A DNA stretch of 15,586 nucleotides from UBA5272 sp964577625 (GCA_964577625.1 CAZNZP010000013.1:1-15586); one strand, 5' to 3'. Shown: positions 1 to 8,321, numbered from the stretch's first letter. Numbers and translations are program-made. Notes: a model not told the origin generated them from the sequence alone.

Positions 1-1
1 T

Positions 2-1978
2 TCTTATCTTGATGAAAATAAACAAGAATTATATTGGGATGATACGGCTTGGAAAAAAGTTAACGCTAGTACTGCATATTATGCAGAGCCGTCTACCGCT
101 CCAACATCTATTCCATCTGTCGCGTCAGGAATTACTGGATCTATTGCTATTGGTGATGGGGCGCAAGCTAATGCAAATAATGTTACAGCTATTGGTACTA
201 ATGCAGGATCTGGAGCGAATGGCGCTCATATCTCTAACTTCTTTGGACCTGATGCAGGATCTGGAGCGATTAACGCTGCAGTTTCTAACTTCTTTGGTTC
301 TAGTGCAGGATATGGAGCAACTGGAGCTACCCGTTCTAACTTCTTTGGATCAAGTGCCGGCTACCAAGCTTCTAATTCTTCTTTCTCTAACTTCTTTGGA
401 CAAGCTGCTGGAAGTGGGGCTTCCAACTCTTCCTACTCTAATCTTTTCGGTTACAAAGCTGGTATGACTTTCTCCGGAAACAATATCGGCTCTAACAACA
501 TAATCATAGGTACAAATATCTCTCTTCCAAACGCAGTAGCTAATAGTATGAATATAGGCGGAGTTCTCTTTGGTACAGGACTTCAGTCAAACACCTCTGG
601 TAATCCTGTCACTACTCCTGTTGCGGGAGGAAGGGTTGGAATTGGAACTTCTACTCCAGGATATCGTTTAACAGTAGAAGACACAGCGAATCCATTACAA
701 CTTGTTGGGCTTCAGATGGCAGATCTTACAGATATGCTTCTCACCGTAAATGAATCTACTGGAGTAGTGAGAAGAATGTATTCAGGATCTCTGTTAAGTA
801 TGACTGATGCAAGATATATTATAAATCAATCCGCCTCTGATCAAGTTGCTAATTTTAGAATAAGTGGTTCTGCGTACCTCGGAACATCTTTAGGTATTAG
901 AACTCTACCAACTTATGCTCTCGATGTCGGCAACTCCTCCATCTCTGGAATTGTCGCCCGCTTCACCAACTCCACCGGTAACTGTACCATCAATCCAAAC
1001 ACTACTTCTCTCACTTGTTCTTCAGATATTAATCTTAAAAAGAATATTGAGTTATTGGCGACAGCTGAACCATTCACTTTAGAAACTGTCACTTTTGAAA
1101 ATGCTACCACTTCAGCAGAAAATCCTTATTCAGCTTTAGAAAAACTTTCTAAACTTCAAGTAGTAAAATATAATTGGAATTCTGATACAGACGACACACC
1201 AAAACGCACGGGCTTTATCGCTCAAAATATAGAACAAATTTTCCCAGATCTAGTTTCTACTGATACCGATGGTATGAAAGGGGTAAACTATGCTGGTATG
1301 ACTCCATATCTTGTAGCAGGAGTAAATGAATTGAGTGAAAAATCTATTTTTGCAAATGTTGGCTCTTCTACTCTCATAAATAACACTATTAAAACTTCAT
1401 TAAATAATCTTGCTCTAACTTTAGCTTCTACGACCAATCTAGAACAACAACAACAAACTCTTTTGACTAATTTAGAAAATCTATTCTCTACTTCCTCACT
1501 CGCTTCTATCAAAGCTTTGACTAATACTTTGACCCAGTCCAACTTTTCTCTCAATTTAAATGATAACGCTCTTACAAATATTAAAGCTCTAGAAAGTGCA
1601 AGTGGAAATTGGAGAATCACCGAAGCTGGAATGATAGAAGTCACTAAACTTTGTATTAAAAATTCTACTGGAAATTATGTCTGTATCACTGGAGACGATT
1701 TAGAAAGTCTTGGTCTCGGAATCGCTTCTACTCAAGAAGAAATTAATAAAGCAATTTCTAATCCAAATGGTTCTTCATCAAATGCTACAACTTCCACCAC
1801 CTCTACATCTTCTCCGGATACCACTGTTGATGAAAATTCAGGGACAAGCACTATTGCTCAAATATTATCTAATTTGACTACTGGAGCTACAAATAACGCT
1901 ACAGATACTCCAGGTATAAATATTCCAGAAAACCCTACAACTACTGAAATTGTCTCAGAAACCGCGACTTCTTCCTAA
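2..1978 (+). CDS. Tail-fibre/surface protein with peptidase S74 chaperone domain (5' partial)
   Basis: The reading frame is open to the window edge, so the N-terminus is missing; 658 codons plus stop are visible. Order of parts: a Tyr/Trp-containing start, YadA-head-like AIGxxAxA stretches, five 17-residue SNFFG..AG repeats, a VGIGTSTPG motif of the kind that recurs in such fibres, then an S74 domain. The S74 hallmark is SDINLKKNI at 1022-1048: Ser (1022-1024) and Lys (1037-1039) are five residues apart, as in the catalytic dyad of phage endosialidase chaperone domains. It is followed by GFIAQNIEQIFPDLV and the Tyr-containing stretch before LVAGVNEL. S74 domains trimerise the upstream fibre and then cut themselves off before the Ser. 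Here about 318 residues follow the cut site: an Asn/Gln/Leu-rich likely coiled coil, a small WRI...LCI...GDDLESLGL module and a Ser/Thr tail. Probably an extracellular trimeric fibre; the ligand is unknown. Confidence 0.85.
   Translation, partial: SYLDENKQELYWDDTAWKKVNASTAYYAEPSTAPTSIPSVASGITGSIAIGDGAQANANNVTAIGTNAGSGANGAHISNFFGPDAGSGAINAAVSNFFGSSAGYGATGATRSNFFGSSAGYQASNSSFSNFFGQAAGSGASNSSYSNLFGYKAGMTFSGNNIGSNNIIIGTNISLPNAVANSMNIGGVLFGTGLQSNTSGNPVTTPVAGGRVGIGTSTPGYRLTVEDTANPLQLVGLQMADLTDMLLTVNESTGVVRRMYSGSLLSMTDARYIINQSASDQVANFRISGSAYLGTSLGIRTLPTYALDVGNSSISGIVARFTNSTGNCTINPNTTSLTCSSDINLKKNIELLATAEPFTLETVTFENATTSAENPYSALEKLSKLQVVKYNWNSDTDDTPKRTGFIAQNIEQIFPDLVSTDTDGMKGVNYAGMTPYLVAGVNELSEKSIFANVGSSTLINNTIKTSLNNLALTLASTTNLEQQQQTLLTNLENLFSTSSLASIKALTNTLTQSNFSLNLNDNALTNIKALESASGNWRITEAGMIEVTKLCIKNSTGNYVCITGDDLESLGLGIASTQEEINKAISNPNGSSSNATTSTTSTSSPDTTVDENSGTSTIAQILSNLTTGATNNATDTPGINIPENPTTTEIVSETATSS
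233..487 (+). repeat. 51-bp tandem coding repeat (17-residue SNFFG unit)
   Basis: The codons for Ser-Asn-(Phe/Leu)-Phe-Gly recur at 233, 284, 335, 386 and 437, exactly 51 bp apart. Each unit carries an Ala-Gly pair a few residues later. This is a protein-level repeat, probably one turn of a beta-solenoid or trimeric beta-roll; units are diverged and have no spacers. Confidence 0.85.
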
Positions 1979-2067
1979 AGTCTTTTTGTGGTAAAAGTGA
2001 GGTTTTTGTGTTAAAATAGCTTTATTATTTAACTATTATATTAGCTTTATTTAAAAGAGGGGTTTTG

Positions 2068-2109
2068 ATGCCCTTAAAATTATATGCCGTTTTTAAAGAA
2101 AATTTTTAA
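2068..2109 (+). other. Possible 13-codon upstream ORF overlapping the secA start
   Basis: An ATG at 2068 follows the purine run AGAGGGG (2056-2062) at a good ribosome-binding distance. It opens a 13-codon ORF, MPLKLYAVFKENF, that stops at 2107-2109, inside secA. The purine run is about 21 nt from the secA ATG, too far to serve it directly. Translation of this ORF is unproven. Confidence 0.3.
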
Positions 2110-4726
2110 GTCTGAAGATGAAAGATTGATTCAGAAATTAAACCCTACTGTAGAGAAAGTTTTGGGACAGGAAATGAAAATGAAAGAGCTTTCTGATGAG
2201 GATTTGAAAAATACTAGTTTAGAATTAAAAAAGCTTGTTCAAGCTGAAATTAAAGAAAAAGAAGATGCTTTAAAAGATAAAAATCTTTCTGACGAAGAAT
2301 TTCGTAAACAAAGTCAAAAAATTGTTCAAGAAGTTTTAGACGAAAATATTGTCTTAGCTTTTGCTTTGGTGCGTGAGGCTGCTCGTAGGACTTTGAGTAT
2401 GATGCATTATCCTGTACAACTTGTCGGAGGAATGATCATGCATAAAGGATATATTGCTGAAATGAGAACTGGAGAAGGAAAGACTTTGGTAGCAACTTTG
2501 CCGGCGTATTTGAATGCACTTTCTGGGCGTGGGGTACACATTGTGACAGTGAATGACTATCTTTCAAAAAGAGACGCAGTTTGGATGGGAAGAATTTATG
2601 ATTTTCTTGGTTTAACTGTCGGAGTGCTCAATCATCAAGTGTCTTTTCTTTTTGATAGACATTCCATTCAAAATATGAGTGAGCTTAAAGCAGAAAATAC
2701 TGACGAAGATATTGAGGAGACCGGAAGCTTTAAAGTTGAAAATGAATATTTGAAAATTGTTTCTAGAAAAGAAGCTTATGGAGCTGATATTACTTATGGG
2801 ACAAATAATGAATTTGGTTTTGACTATTTGAGAGACAATTTAGTTTACAATGCAGAAGAACTTGTCCAAAGAGAACACAATTTTGCTATTGTGGACGAAG
2901 TAGACTCTATTTTAATAGATGAATCTAGAACTCCGCTCATTATTTCTTCTGAAGCTCAAGAGTCAGATGAGCTTTATAAAAGGTTTGCTCGTTTTGCTGA
3001 CAAATTAATTGAAGGGGAAGATTTTGATAAAGATGAAAAGCAGAGAGCTGTCTCTCTCAAGCCTAGTGGTATCGCTAAAGCTGAAGCGGAATTTAATTTA
3101 GCAAACTTTTACGCTTCAGAAAATATTAAATTGGTGCACCATTTAGAAACTGCTGTCAAAGCCAAATCTCTTTTTATTAGAGAAAAGCAGTATGTGGTGC
3201 GAGATATGCAAAAAGATGATGGTCGTATTCAAAAAGAGGTGATGATTGTAGACGAATTTACCGGAAGAATGCAACCTGGCAGAAGATGGAGTGATGGGCT
3301 TCATCAAGCAATCGAAGCTAAAGAAAATGTGCCAATTCAAAAAGAGTCTAAGACAGTCGCCTCTATTACTTTCCAAAATTATTTTAGGTTTTATAGAAAG
3401 CTTTCTGGAATGTCAGGAACAGCTAAAACCAGTGAAGAAGAATTTTTCAAAGTCTACGCTTTGCCAGTGACTGAAATTCCTACCAACAAACCTTCTCAGC
3501 GTGATGACAGAGGGGATTTAATTTTCCAGACAGAAAAAGGAAAATTAAAAGCTTTAGCCAAACAAGTGAAAGAACTTTTTGACAAGGGTCAGCCAGTACT
3601 TATTGGTACAATTTCTATTGAGAAGAATGAATTGGTTTCTAAATATTTGGAGAGGGAAAATATTCCTCACTCTATTTTGAACGCTAAAAATCACGAAAAA
3701 GAAGGAGAAATTATTGCTGCTGCTGGTAGAAAGCATGCTGTGACTATTGCGACCAACATGGCCGGTCGTGGAGTGGATATTAAACTGGGAGGCGCTAATC
3801 CTACTCAAGCAGAAAAAGATGAAATTAATGAATTGGGAGGACTTTTTGTGATTGGTACTGAAAGACATGAAGCGAGAAGAATTGATAATCAGTTAAGAGG
3901 GCGTTCTGGACGTCAGGGAGATAATGGAGCAACTCAATTCTTAGTCTCTTTAGAAGACGATCTCATGAGAGTCTTTGGTGGAGATTCTGTCAAAAATATG
4001 ATGGGTAGATTTGGTTTGGCAGAAGATATGCCTATCAAATCCAAAATGGTTTCTAATGTGCTTGAAGGAGCTCAGGAAAAAATTGAAGGATTCAACTTTG
4101 ACGCCAGAAAGCACACTCTCCAGTATGACGATGTACTCAATCATCAGAGACAGCATATTTACGAAAGGAGAAGAAAAGTTTTACTTGCTGATAGAGGAGA
4201 AATAGATAAGGTTTTGGCTGAGCTTTATGAAGTTCGTCCAGAATTGGAGAAATTTGTTAGTGAGAGAAAAGAGAAATTTGGAGAAGATGCTCTTTATGAT
4301 GTTCTTAAAAGTATTTATTTACAAATTGTAGATCAGCACTTCATGGCTCACTTAGAGCATATGGATAGTATTCGTCAGTCAGTTAACCTTCGTGCTTATG
4401 GACAAAGAGATCCTTTGGTGGAGTATAAAAAAGAAGCTCTTAACACTTATCACGCTATGCAATCTCAAATGAAAGAAGATTTTTATAATTTTGTGATTCA
4501 TATTGATAATGTGATAGCTAATCTTGAAGCTCAAAAAATCATGAAAGATTCTCAGATGAAAAATCAGACTTTTGTAGATAATAAAAATAAAGACACAAAA
4601 GGTGAAAGTGGTACTGAGAAAAAGAATGAGAAAAAGAAAATCTCTCGCAATGATCCTTGTCCTTGCGGCTCAGGTAAAAAAGTTAAAAAGTGTGATTGTT
4701 TAGAATATTCTTACCTAAGAAAATAA
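2084..4726 (+). CDS. secA: Preprotein translocase ATPase SecA
   Basis: 880 residues, a normal SecA length. SecA is the ATPase motor that pushes unfolded secretory proteins through SecYEG at the inner face of the membrane. Visible marks: N-terminal MPFLKKIF; Walker A MRTGEGKT at about residues 127-134; VNDYLSKRD at 156-164; ITYGTNNEFGFDYLRDN at about 236-252; Walker B DEVDSILIDESRTPLI from 271; the GTERHEARRIDNQLRGRSGRQGD helicase region; and a C-terminal zinc-type SEC-C tail, NDPCPCGSGKKVKKCDC. An acidic insert of roughly 40 residues (about 186-228) sits between TVGVLNHQ and RKEAYGADITYG, where E. coli SecA has about ten. The ATG at 2084 is the only sensible start, since stops close the frame just upstream, yet it has no well-spaced ribosome-binding site. 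The MurF gene starts 17 nt after the stop. Confidence 0.98.
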   Translation: MPFLKKIFKSEDERLIQKLNPTVEKVLGQEMKMKELSDEDLKNTSLELKKLVQAEIKEKEDALKDKNLSDEEFRKQSQKIVQEVLDENIVLAFALVREAARRTLSMMHYPVQLVGGMIMHKGYIAEMRTGEGKTLVATLPAYLNALSGRGVHIVTVNDYLSKRDAVWMGRIYDFLGLTVGVLNHQVSFLFDRHSIQNMSELKAENTDEDIEETGSFKVENEYLKIVSRKEAYGADITYGTNNEFGFDYLRDNLVYNAEELVQREHNFAIVDEVDSILIDESRTPLIISSEAQESDELYKRFARFADKLIEGEDFDKDEKQRAVSLKPSGIAKAEAEFNLANFYASENIKLVHHLETAVKAKSLFIREKQYVVRDMQKDDGRIQKEVMIVDEFTGRMQPGRRWSDGLHQAIEAKENVPIQKESKTVASITFQNYFRFYRKLSGMSGTAKTSEEEFFKVYALPVTEIPTNKPSQRDDRGDLIFQTEKGKLKALAKQVKELFDKGQPVLIGTISIEKNELVSKYLERENIPHSILNAKNHEKEGEIIAAAGRKHAVTIATNMAGRGVDIKLGGANPTQAEKDEINELGGLFVIGTERHEARRIDNQLRGRSGRQGDNGATQFLVSLEDDLMRVFGGDSVKNMMGRFGLAEDMPIKSKMVSNVLEGAQEKIEGFNFDARKHTLQYDDVLNHQRQHIYERRRKVLLADRGEIDKVLAELYEVRPELEKFVSERKEKFGEDALYDVLKSIYLQIVDQHFMAHLEHMDSIRQSVNLRAYGQRDPLVEYKKEALNTYHAMQSQMKEDFYNFVIHIDNVIANLEAQKIMKDSQMKNQTFVDNKNKDTKGESGTEKKNEKKKISRNDPCPCGSGKKVKKCDCLEYSYLRK

Positions 4727-4743
4727 ATATAAAAATTAGAAAT

Positions 4744-6135
4744 ATGAAAGGACTTTTTAAAAAAACCATTGTTCAAATATTAACTTGGCAAGCTCAATTT
4801 TTACTAAAAAGAAATAATCCAAAAATTATCGCTATCACTGGAAATCTTGGTAAGACTTCTACTAAAGATTTTGTTTACGCTGCTTTACGCAAAAATCTTT
4901 TAAATGAAAAAGGGGATTCGCTTGTTTTAGCTAGCAAAAAAAGTATGAATAGTGATTTTGGTATTCCACTCACTATTTTAGGCATGGAGTCCGGATGGTC
5001 TAATTTATTTCTCTGGATAAAAATTGTAGCTAATGGATTTATAAAAATGTTTGATCATTTTCCTTATAAATATTTAATTTTGGAAATAGGAGCGGATATG
5101 CCAGGAGATATAAAAAAGGTTTGTGAATTTATTAAACCAGATATAGTAGTCCTTACGGCTTTTGCTGATGTACCAGTACATATTGAATTTTTTGATAATA
5201 ATAGAGACAGGTTGGTCCGCGAAAAGAAATATTTAGTAGAAAATCTAAAAGATAAAGGTACTTTTATCTATAATTTAGATGATGAAGACTGTGTAAAGAT
5301 AGCTAAAGAAATGGAGGGTAGAGATATTTTTATAAAATCTTTTTCTATTAAAAATTCAGAAGCTGATATTTTTGCTAAAAATATTAAAACAGAGATAGAA
5401 GATGTGAATAAATTTATCACTAAAGTCAAAGGTGTCTCTGGAGAGGTATTTTTAAAAGATGGTGGAAATTATTTTACTAGTATTAAGGGAAGTTTGGGTG
5501 AGGCTATATTTTATTCAGCTTTACCAGCTATTTTAATAGCTAAAATTTTCAATATAGATATAGAAAAAGCTATCAATGATATTGAAAAAAGTAAGAAATC
5601 TAAAGGCAGAATGAAGATTCTTGGCGGTGTACACAATTCTACTATTATAGACGACACATACAATTCTTCTCCAAAAGCTTTGAAGCATGGTATTGAGGTA
5701 GTAAAAAATTTAAAAACTAAAGGTAAAAAAATATTTGTCTTAGGGGATATGCTTGAGTTGGGAGATTTTACTAAACAAGAACATGAAAAGATTGGTGAAA
5801 TATTGATAGGGGTAGCTGATATTTTAATAGTCAGTGGAGTGAGGGCAAGACTGATAGGGGAATCTGCTATAGAGCATGGTATGAATAGCGACAAGGTTTA
5901 TTTTACTCCAGGAAGCATTGAGGCAGGAAGAGAAGCTTTGATAGTTTTGGAAAAAGAAATTGAAAATGATTATAAAGAAGGAAGGAGTGAGAATGAGGTG
6001 GGAGGCGATTTAATATTTGTAAAAGGTTCTCAAGGAGCTAGAATGGAAAAAGTGGTGAGAATGATTTTGGATAGAAATCTTCATGACCCAGAAGACGTGT
6101 TAGTCAGACAAGAAAAAGTTTGGGAGAAAAAATAA
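4744..6135 (+). CDS. murF: MurF-type UDP-N-acetylmuramoyl-tripeptide--D-alanyl-D-alanine ligase
   Basis: 463 residues, the usual Mur ligase size. MurF adds D-Ala-D-Ala to the UDP-MurNAc-tripeptide, the last cytoplasmic step of peptidoglycan stem-peptide synthesis. Visible: P-loop ITGNLGKTSTKDF (residues 31-43), SMNSDFGIPLTIL, EIGADMPGDI followed by IKPDIVVLT, DDTYNSSPKAL from about residue 303, FVLGDMLELGDF...HEKIG, and KGSQGARME near the C-terminus. The Asn-Leu replacing Thr-Asn in the P-loop and the DVPVHIEFF form of the usual GPAHLEFF make it a divergent member, so a related Mur or cyanophycin-type ligase cannot be wholly excluded. An upstream TTG at 4696 would overlap secA; the ATG at 4744 is preferred. 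It lies 17 nt after secA and is probably cotranscribed. Confidence 0.88.
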   Translation: MKGLFKKTIVQILTWQAQFLLKRNNPKIIAITGNLGKTSTKDFVYAALRKNLLNEKGDSLVLASKKSMNSDFGIPLTILGMESGWSNLFLWIKIVANGFIKMFDHFPYKYLILEIGADMPGDIKKVCEFIKPDIVVLTAFADVPVHIEFFDNNRDRLVREKKYLVENLKDKGTFIYNLDDEDCVKIAKEMEGRDIFIKSFSIKNSEADIFAKNIKTEIEDVNKFITKVKGVSGEVFLKDGGNYFTSIKGSLGEAIFYSALPAILIAKIFNIDIEKAINDIEKSKKSKGRMKILGGVHNSTIIDDTYNSSPKALKHGIEVVKNLKTKGKKIFVLGDMLELGDFTKQEHEKIGEILIGVADILIVSGVRARLIGESAIEHGMNSDKVYFTPGSIEAGREALIVLEKEIENDYKEGRSENEVGGDLIFVKGSQGARMEKVVRMILDRNLHDPEDVLVRQEKVWEKK

Positions 6136-6171
6136 AAAATAAAACACTCGGCATACCGAGTGTTTTATTTT
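6136..6171. terminator. Bidirectional intrinsic terminator after murF
   Basis: Perfect stem AAAACACTCGG (6141-6151) / CCGAGTGTTTT (6156-6166) with loop CATA, extended by flanking A and T runs. It lies between murF (+) and the convergent GlsB-like gene (-), and can serve both. Confidence 0.9.
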
Positions 6172-6180
6172 TAGAATTAA

Positions 6181-6423
6181 TTATTTTCTAAATAGTCTTA
6201 CTATCCAAATCAAGATTACAGCACCCAATATCGCCACCAAAAGACTATAAATATTGAATCCAGTAGTTCCTGCTTGATTGAAGAAATTCATGACCCAACC
6301 GCCGATTACTGCACCCAAAATACCAACGATGATATTTATGAGTAATCCTTGATTAGATTTCATGATAATGCTAGCAATCCAACCAGCAAGAGCACCGAAT
6401 ACAATCCAAAGTAATATATTCAT
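6181..6423 (-). CDS. GlsB/YeaQ/YmgE-family small membrane protein
   Basis: 80 residues made almost wholly of three hydrophobic segments (about 2-20, 27-50 and 57-77). It has the Gly-rich family pattern: GALAGWIASIIM near the start, NIIVGILGAVIGGWV in the middle, and a C-terminal LGAVILIWIVRLFRK. This family is also called transglycosylase-associated or stress-response membrane protein, but its biochemical role is not established. The lone gene faces murF across a shared terminator. No ribosome-binding site is evident upstream. Confidence 0.88.
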   Translation of the reverse strand: MNILLWIVFGALAGWIASIIMKSNQGLLINIIVGILGAVIGGWVMNFFNQAGTTGFNIYSLLVAILGAVILIWIVRLFRK

Positions 6424-6485
6424 ATTTATTTAATTAAATAAACTAATAATGTTCCTACAAATATAATTTTATCATATAAACAATA

Positions 6486-6520
6486 AAAAAATTAACACTT
6501 TTTACAAGTGTTAATTTTTT
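6486..6520 (-). terminator. Terminator of the two-gene membrane operon
   Basis: A 15-bp perfect stem (6486-6500 / 6506-6520) with a TTTAC loop, A-rich on one side and T-rich on the other. On the minus strand it stands directly behind the 126-residue gene. The rest of 6424-6525 is AT-rich spacer. Confidence 0.85.
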
Positions 6521-6525
6521 AGACT

Positions 6526-6906
6526 TTATTTTTTAGCTGTGACTTTCTTAACAGATTTTACAGCTTTTTTGGCTACGGGTTTACCTTTCTTTTCTATAAA
6601 CTTCCATTCTTTTTTAAACTTTTCAACTTCTTTTACCAGATCTTCAAGATCAACATTTTTAATCTTCTTGTATTTTTCTCCCACTTTATCAACTATCTTT
6701 TCATAAGTTGGTCCAGAGATTTCTTCTAGTTTTTCCAATTCTTCCATAATATCTCCTTTCATTTTTATTGCCCAACCTTTGACAATTTTTTGATTTTTCT
6801 TTCCATCTGGACCAAAAAGCAAATATGCTATAGCTCCAACTGCCGCTACTCCGACAGCGATACCTGCTGCTTTTCCAGCATTATTATTTTTTGCTTGTGT
6901 TTTCAT
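6526..6906 (-). CDS. Small membrane-anchored Lys-rich protein, unknown function
   Basis: 126 residues. Residues about 11-31 form one Gly/Ala-rich hydrophobic helix (GKAAGIAVGVAAVGAIAYLL), then a charged, largely helical region (about 45-105), then a Lys/Ala/Val tail, KKAVKSVKKVTAKK. The layout resembles YtxH-like proteins: an N-terminal anchor with a charged amphipathic helical domain on the cytoplasmic side. The basic tail could contact nucleic acid or the membrane surface. The start lies 4 nt after the stop of the upstream gene, so the two are probably translated from one mRNA. I do not recognise a named family. Confidence 0.75.
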   Translation of the reverse strand: MKTQAKNNNAGKAAGIAVGVAAVGAIAYLLFGPDGKKNQKIVKGWAIKMKGDIMEELEKLEEISGPTYEKIVDKVGEKYKKIKNVDLEDLVKEVEKFKKEWKFIEKKGKPVAKKAVKSVKKVTAKK

Positions 6907-6910
6907 GTGT

Positions 6911-7177
6911 TTATTTTTTTTTATTCTTACTTTTGCTTTTTTGCAAAACTAATTTTAATAAAGATGCTAATATGGAACTTTTTAGTAAATCCTCTTTAAA
7001 GGAAACTATATCGTCCTTTACAGCTTCAAGTTGATTTTGAAACCTTTTTACTTTTCTGTTTATTCTAACCAAAATAACTATTACAAAAATTAAAATAAAA
7101 ATTAATAATAAAGTGATAACTATAGCCGATATAGAGCTAATAAAGAAAAAAATATCTGATTTTAAAATTGTTTCCAT
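6911..7177 (-). CDS. Small single-pass membrane protein with cytoplasmic coiled-coil tail, unknown function
   Basis: 88 residues from the ATG at 7177. A strongly hydrophobic segment (about residues 8-37, rich in Ile/Leu/Val/Phe) is followed by NRKVKRFQNQLEAVKDDI, a likely amphipathic coiled coil, and a KSKSKNKKK tail. This is similar in style to DUF948-like proteins, though I cannot assign it firmly. A longer frame begins 33 nt upstream, but that extension would contain the extended -10 box TGCTATAAT, so the ATG at 7177 is chosen. It is first in a two-gene unit and is transcribed divergently from the GH20 gene. Confidence 0.75.
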   Translation of the reverse strand: METILKSDIFFFISSISAIVITLLLIFILIFVIVILVRINRKVKRFQNQLEAVKDDIVSFKEDLLKSSILASLLKLVLQKSKSKNKKK

Positions 7178-7183
7178 GCTAAT

Positions 7184-7210
7184 ATTATAGCATGAGATTT
7201 TTTTGGGCAA
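7184..7210 (-). promoter_or_regulatory. Extended -10 promoter giving an apparently leaderless mRNA
   Basis: On the minus strand TTGCCC (7210-7205), 15 nt, then TATAAT (7189-7184) preceded by TGC. Only six bases separate the -10 box from the ATG at 7177, so transcription should begin at or next to the start codon. A plus-strand TATTAT (7183-7188) overlaps it and could serve the divergent GH20 gene. Confidence 0.65.
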
Positions 7211-8309
7211 AAAACTAGTGTCTGAGATAGATTTTAAGTATTCCTGGAGAGGATTGCATTTGGATGTGGCTAGACACGCTGTAGACCTTAAATATATTTA
7301 TGGTTTATTAGACAAAATGCAGGAAAATCATTTAAATAAGCTTCACTTACATTTGACTGATGATCAAGGCTGGAGAATTGAGATTAAAAAATACCCTCTT
7401 CTCCATGAAATAGGAAGTAAAAGAAAAGAGACTGTAATTGGTAAAAATTTTCCAACACCCTGGAAACCATTTAAAAAGTATAAGGGAGATAAAAAAGAGT
7501 ATGGATTTTATTATTCTCAGAAAGAATTAAAAGATTTAGACAATTATGCTAAAGAGAAAGGTGTAACAATAGTTCCAGAAATAGATTTACCAGGACATTC
7601 TACAGCTTTACTTTTTGCTTATCCAGAATTTGCAGCTGGAGAGCCACCTAAAGAAGTCGCTACTTATTGGGGAGTATTTTCAAATGTGGTTTCAGATAGC
7701 CCAAAAACCCTCGCTTTCTTAAAAGATGTTTTTGATGAATTGTTGGAGATTTTTAGTGGAAAATACATTCATATCGGAGGGGATGAAGTACCTTTGAGAA
7801 ATTATGATGAAAATATTGAGCCTTATAACAATACACTGAAAGAACTAGCTTTGTATCTAAAATCTAAAGGACGAGAAGTGGTGATGTGGGAAGAAGCTTT
7901 CGATATAGCTCAAGAGACGGACTCAATACTCATGTGTTGGCAAAGTTTGAGCATTGGTAAAGAGTTTTTAGAAAAAGAGGGTAGGGTGATTTTTTGTCCA
8001 AATGAATATTTTTATTTTGATTATCATCAATATGAAAATAAGAATAAATACTTAGGTATAGGTGGGTATATTCCTTTAGAAAAAGTCTACAGATTTTCTT
8101 TAGAGGAAAAATTAGGACTAAAAACTTTTCAAAAATACAAGAATAGTATTTTAGGTATTCAGGCAAATTTATGGACAGAGTACCTAAATTCTAAGGAAAA
8201 ATTAGATTATATGCTCTATCCCAGATTCTATGCTTTAGCAAAAGTAGTAAATAGAGAGAATAATAATTGGCAAAAATTCTTGGAAGAGCTAAAAAATAGA
8301 GGATTTTAA
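7203..8309 (+). CDS. GH20 beta-N-acetylhexosaminidase (catalytic domain only)
   Basis: 368 residues covering the GH20 TIM-barrel. The enzyme removes terminal beta-linked GlcNAc or GalNAc by substrate-assisted catalysis. Visible motifs: WRGLHLDVARH (15-25), NKLHLHLTDDQGWRIEI (45-61), VPEIDLPGHS (124-133), the catalytic pair Asp194-Glu195 in HIGGDEVP, VVMWEEAF (226-233), MCWQS, and NLWTEYL near the C-terminus. No signal peptide and no N-terminal GH20b domain are seen, suggesting a cytoplasmic enzyme for muropeptide or glycan salvage. There is no ATG before the essential WRG motif, so translation must start at TTG 7203 or GTG 7218; a stop at 7188 closes the frame. Codons 309-368 and the stop are duplicated at 12425-12607. 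Confidence 0.92.
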   Translation: MGKKLVSEIDFKYSWRGLHLDVARHAVDLKYIYGLLDKMQENHLNKLHLHLTDDQGWRIEIKKYPLLHEIGSKRKETVIGKNFPTPWKPFKKYKGDKKEYGFYYSQKELKDLDNYAKEKGVTIVPEIDLPGHSTALLFAYPEFAAGEPPKEVATYWGVFSNVVSDSPKTLAFLKDVFDELLEIFSGKYIHIGGDEVPLRNYDENIEPYNNTLKELALYLKSKGREVVMWEEAFDIAQETDSILMCWQSLSIGKEFLEKEGRVIFCPNEYFYFDYHQYENKNKYLGIGGYIPLEKVYRFSLEEKLGLKTFQKYKNSILGIQANLWTEYLNSKEKLDYMLYPRFYALAKVVNRENNNWQKFLEELKNRGF

Positions 8310-8321
8310 ACAAAATTGTGA
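8125..8321 (+). repeat. Left copy of 197-bp perfect direct repeat
   Basis: Identical base for base to 12423-12619 (offset 4298). It contains the last 60 codons of the GH20 gene, its stop and 12 bases beyond. Just outside, the copies differ at once (A versus C before; T versus C after). Confidence 0.97.

Noticed and set aside
9..467. A separate Leu/Met-rich 152-residue protein at the window start
   Set aside because: It is a shadow frame. The frame used by 464-1978 is open back to base 2 and encodes regular 17-residue repeats there, so no frameshift or extra gene is needed.
233..487. CRISPR-like array
   Set aside because: The 51-bp units are contiguous, diverged and in coding phase, with no unique spacers.
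4696..4743. Upstream TTG start for murF
   Set aside because: It would overlap the end of secA and adds residues not seen in Mur ligases; the ATG at 4744 starts a normal N-terminus.
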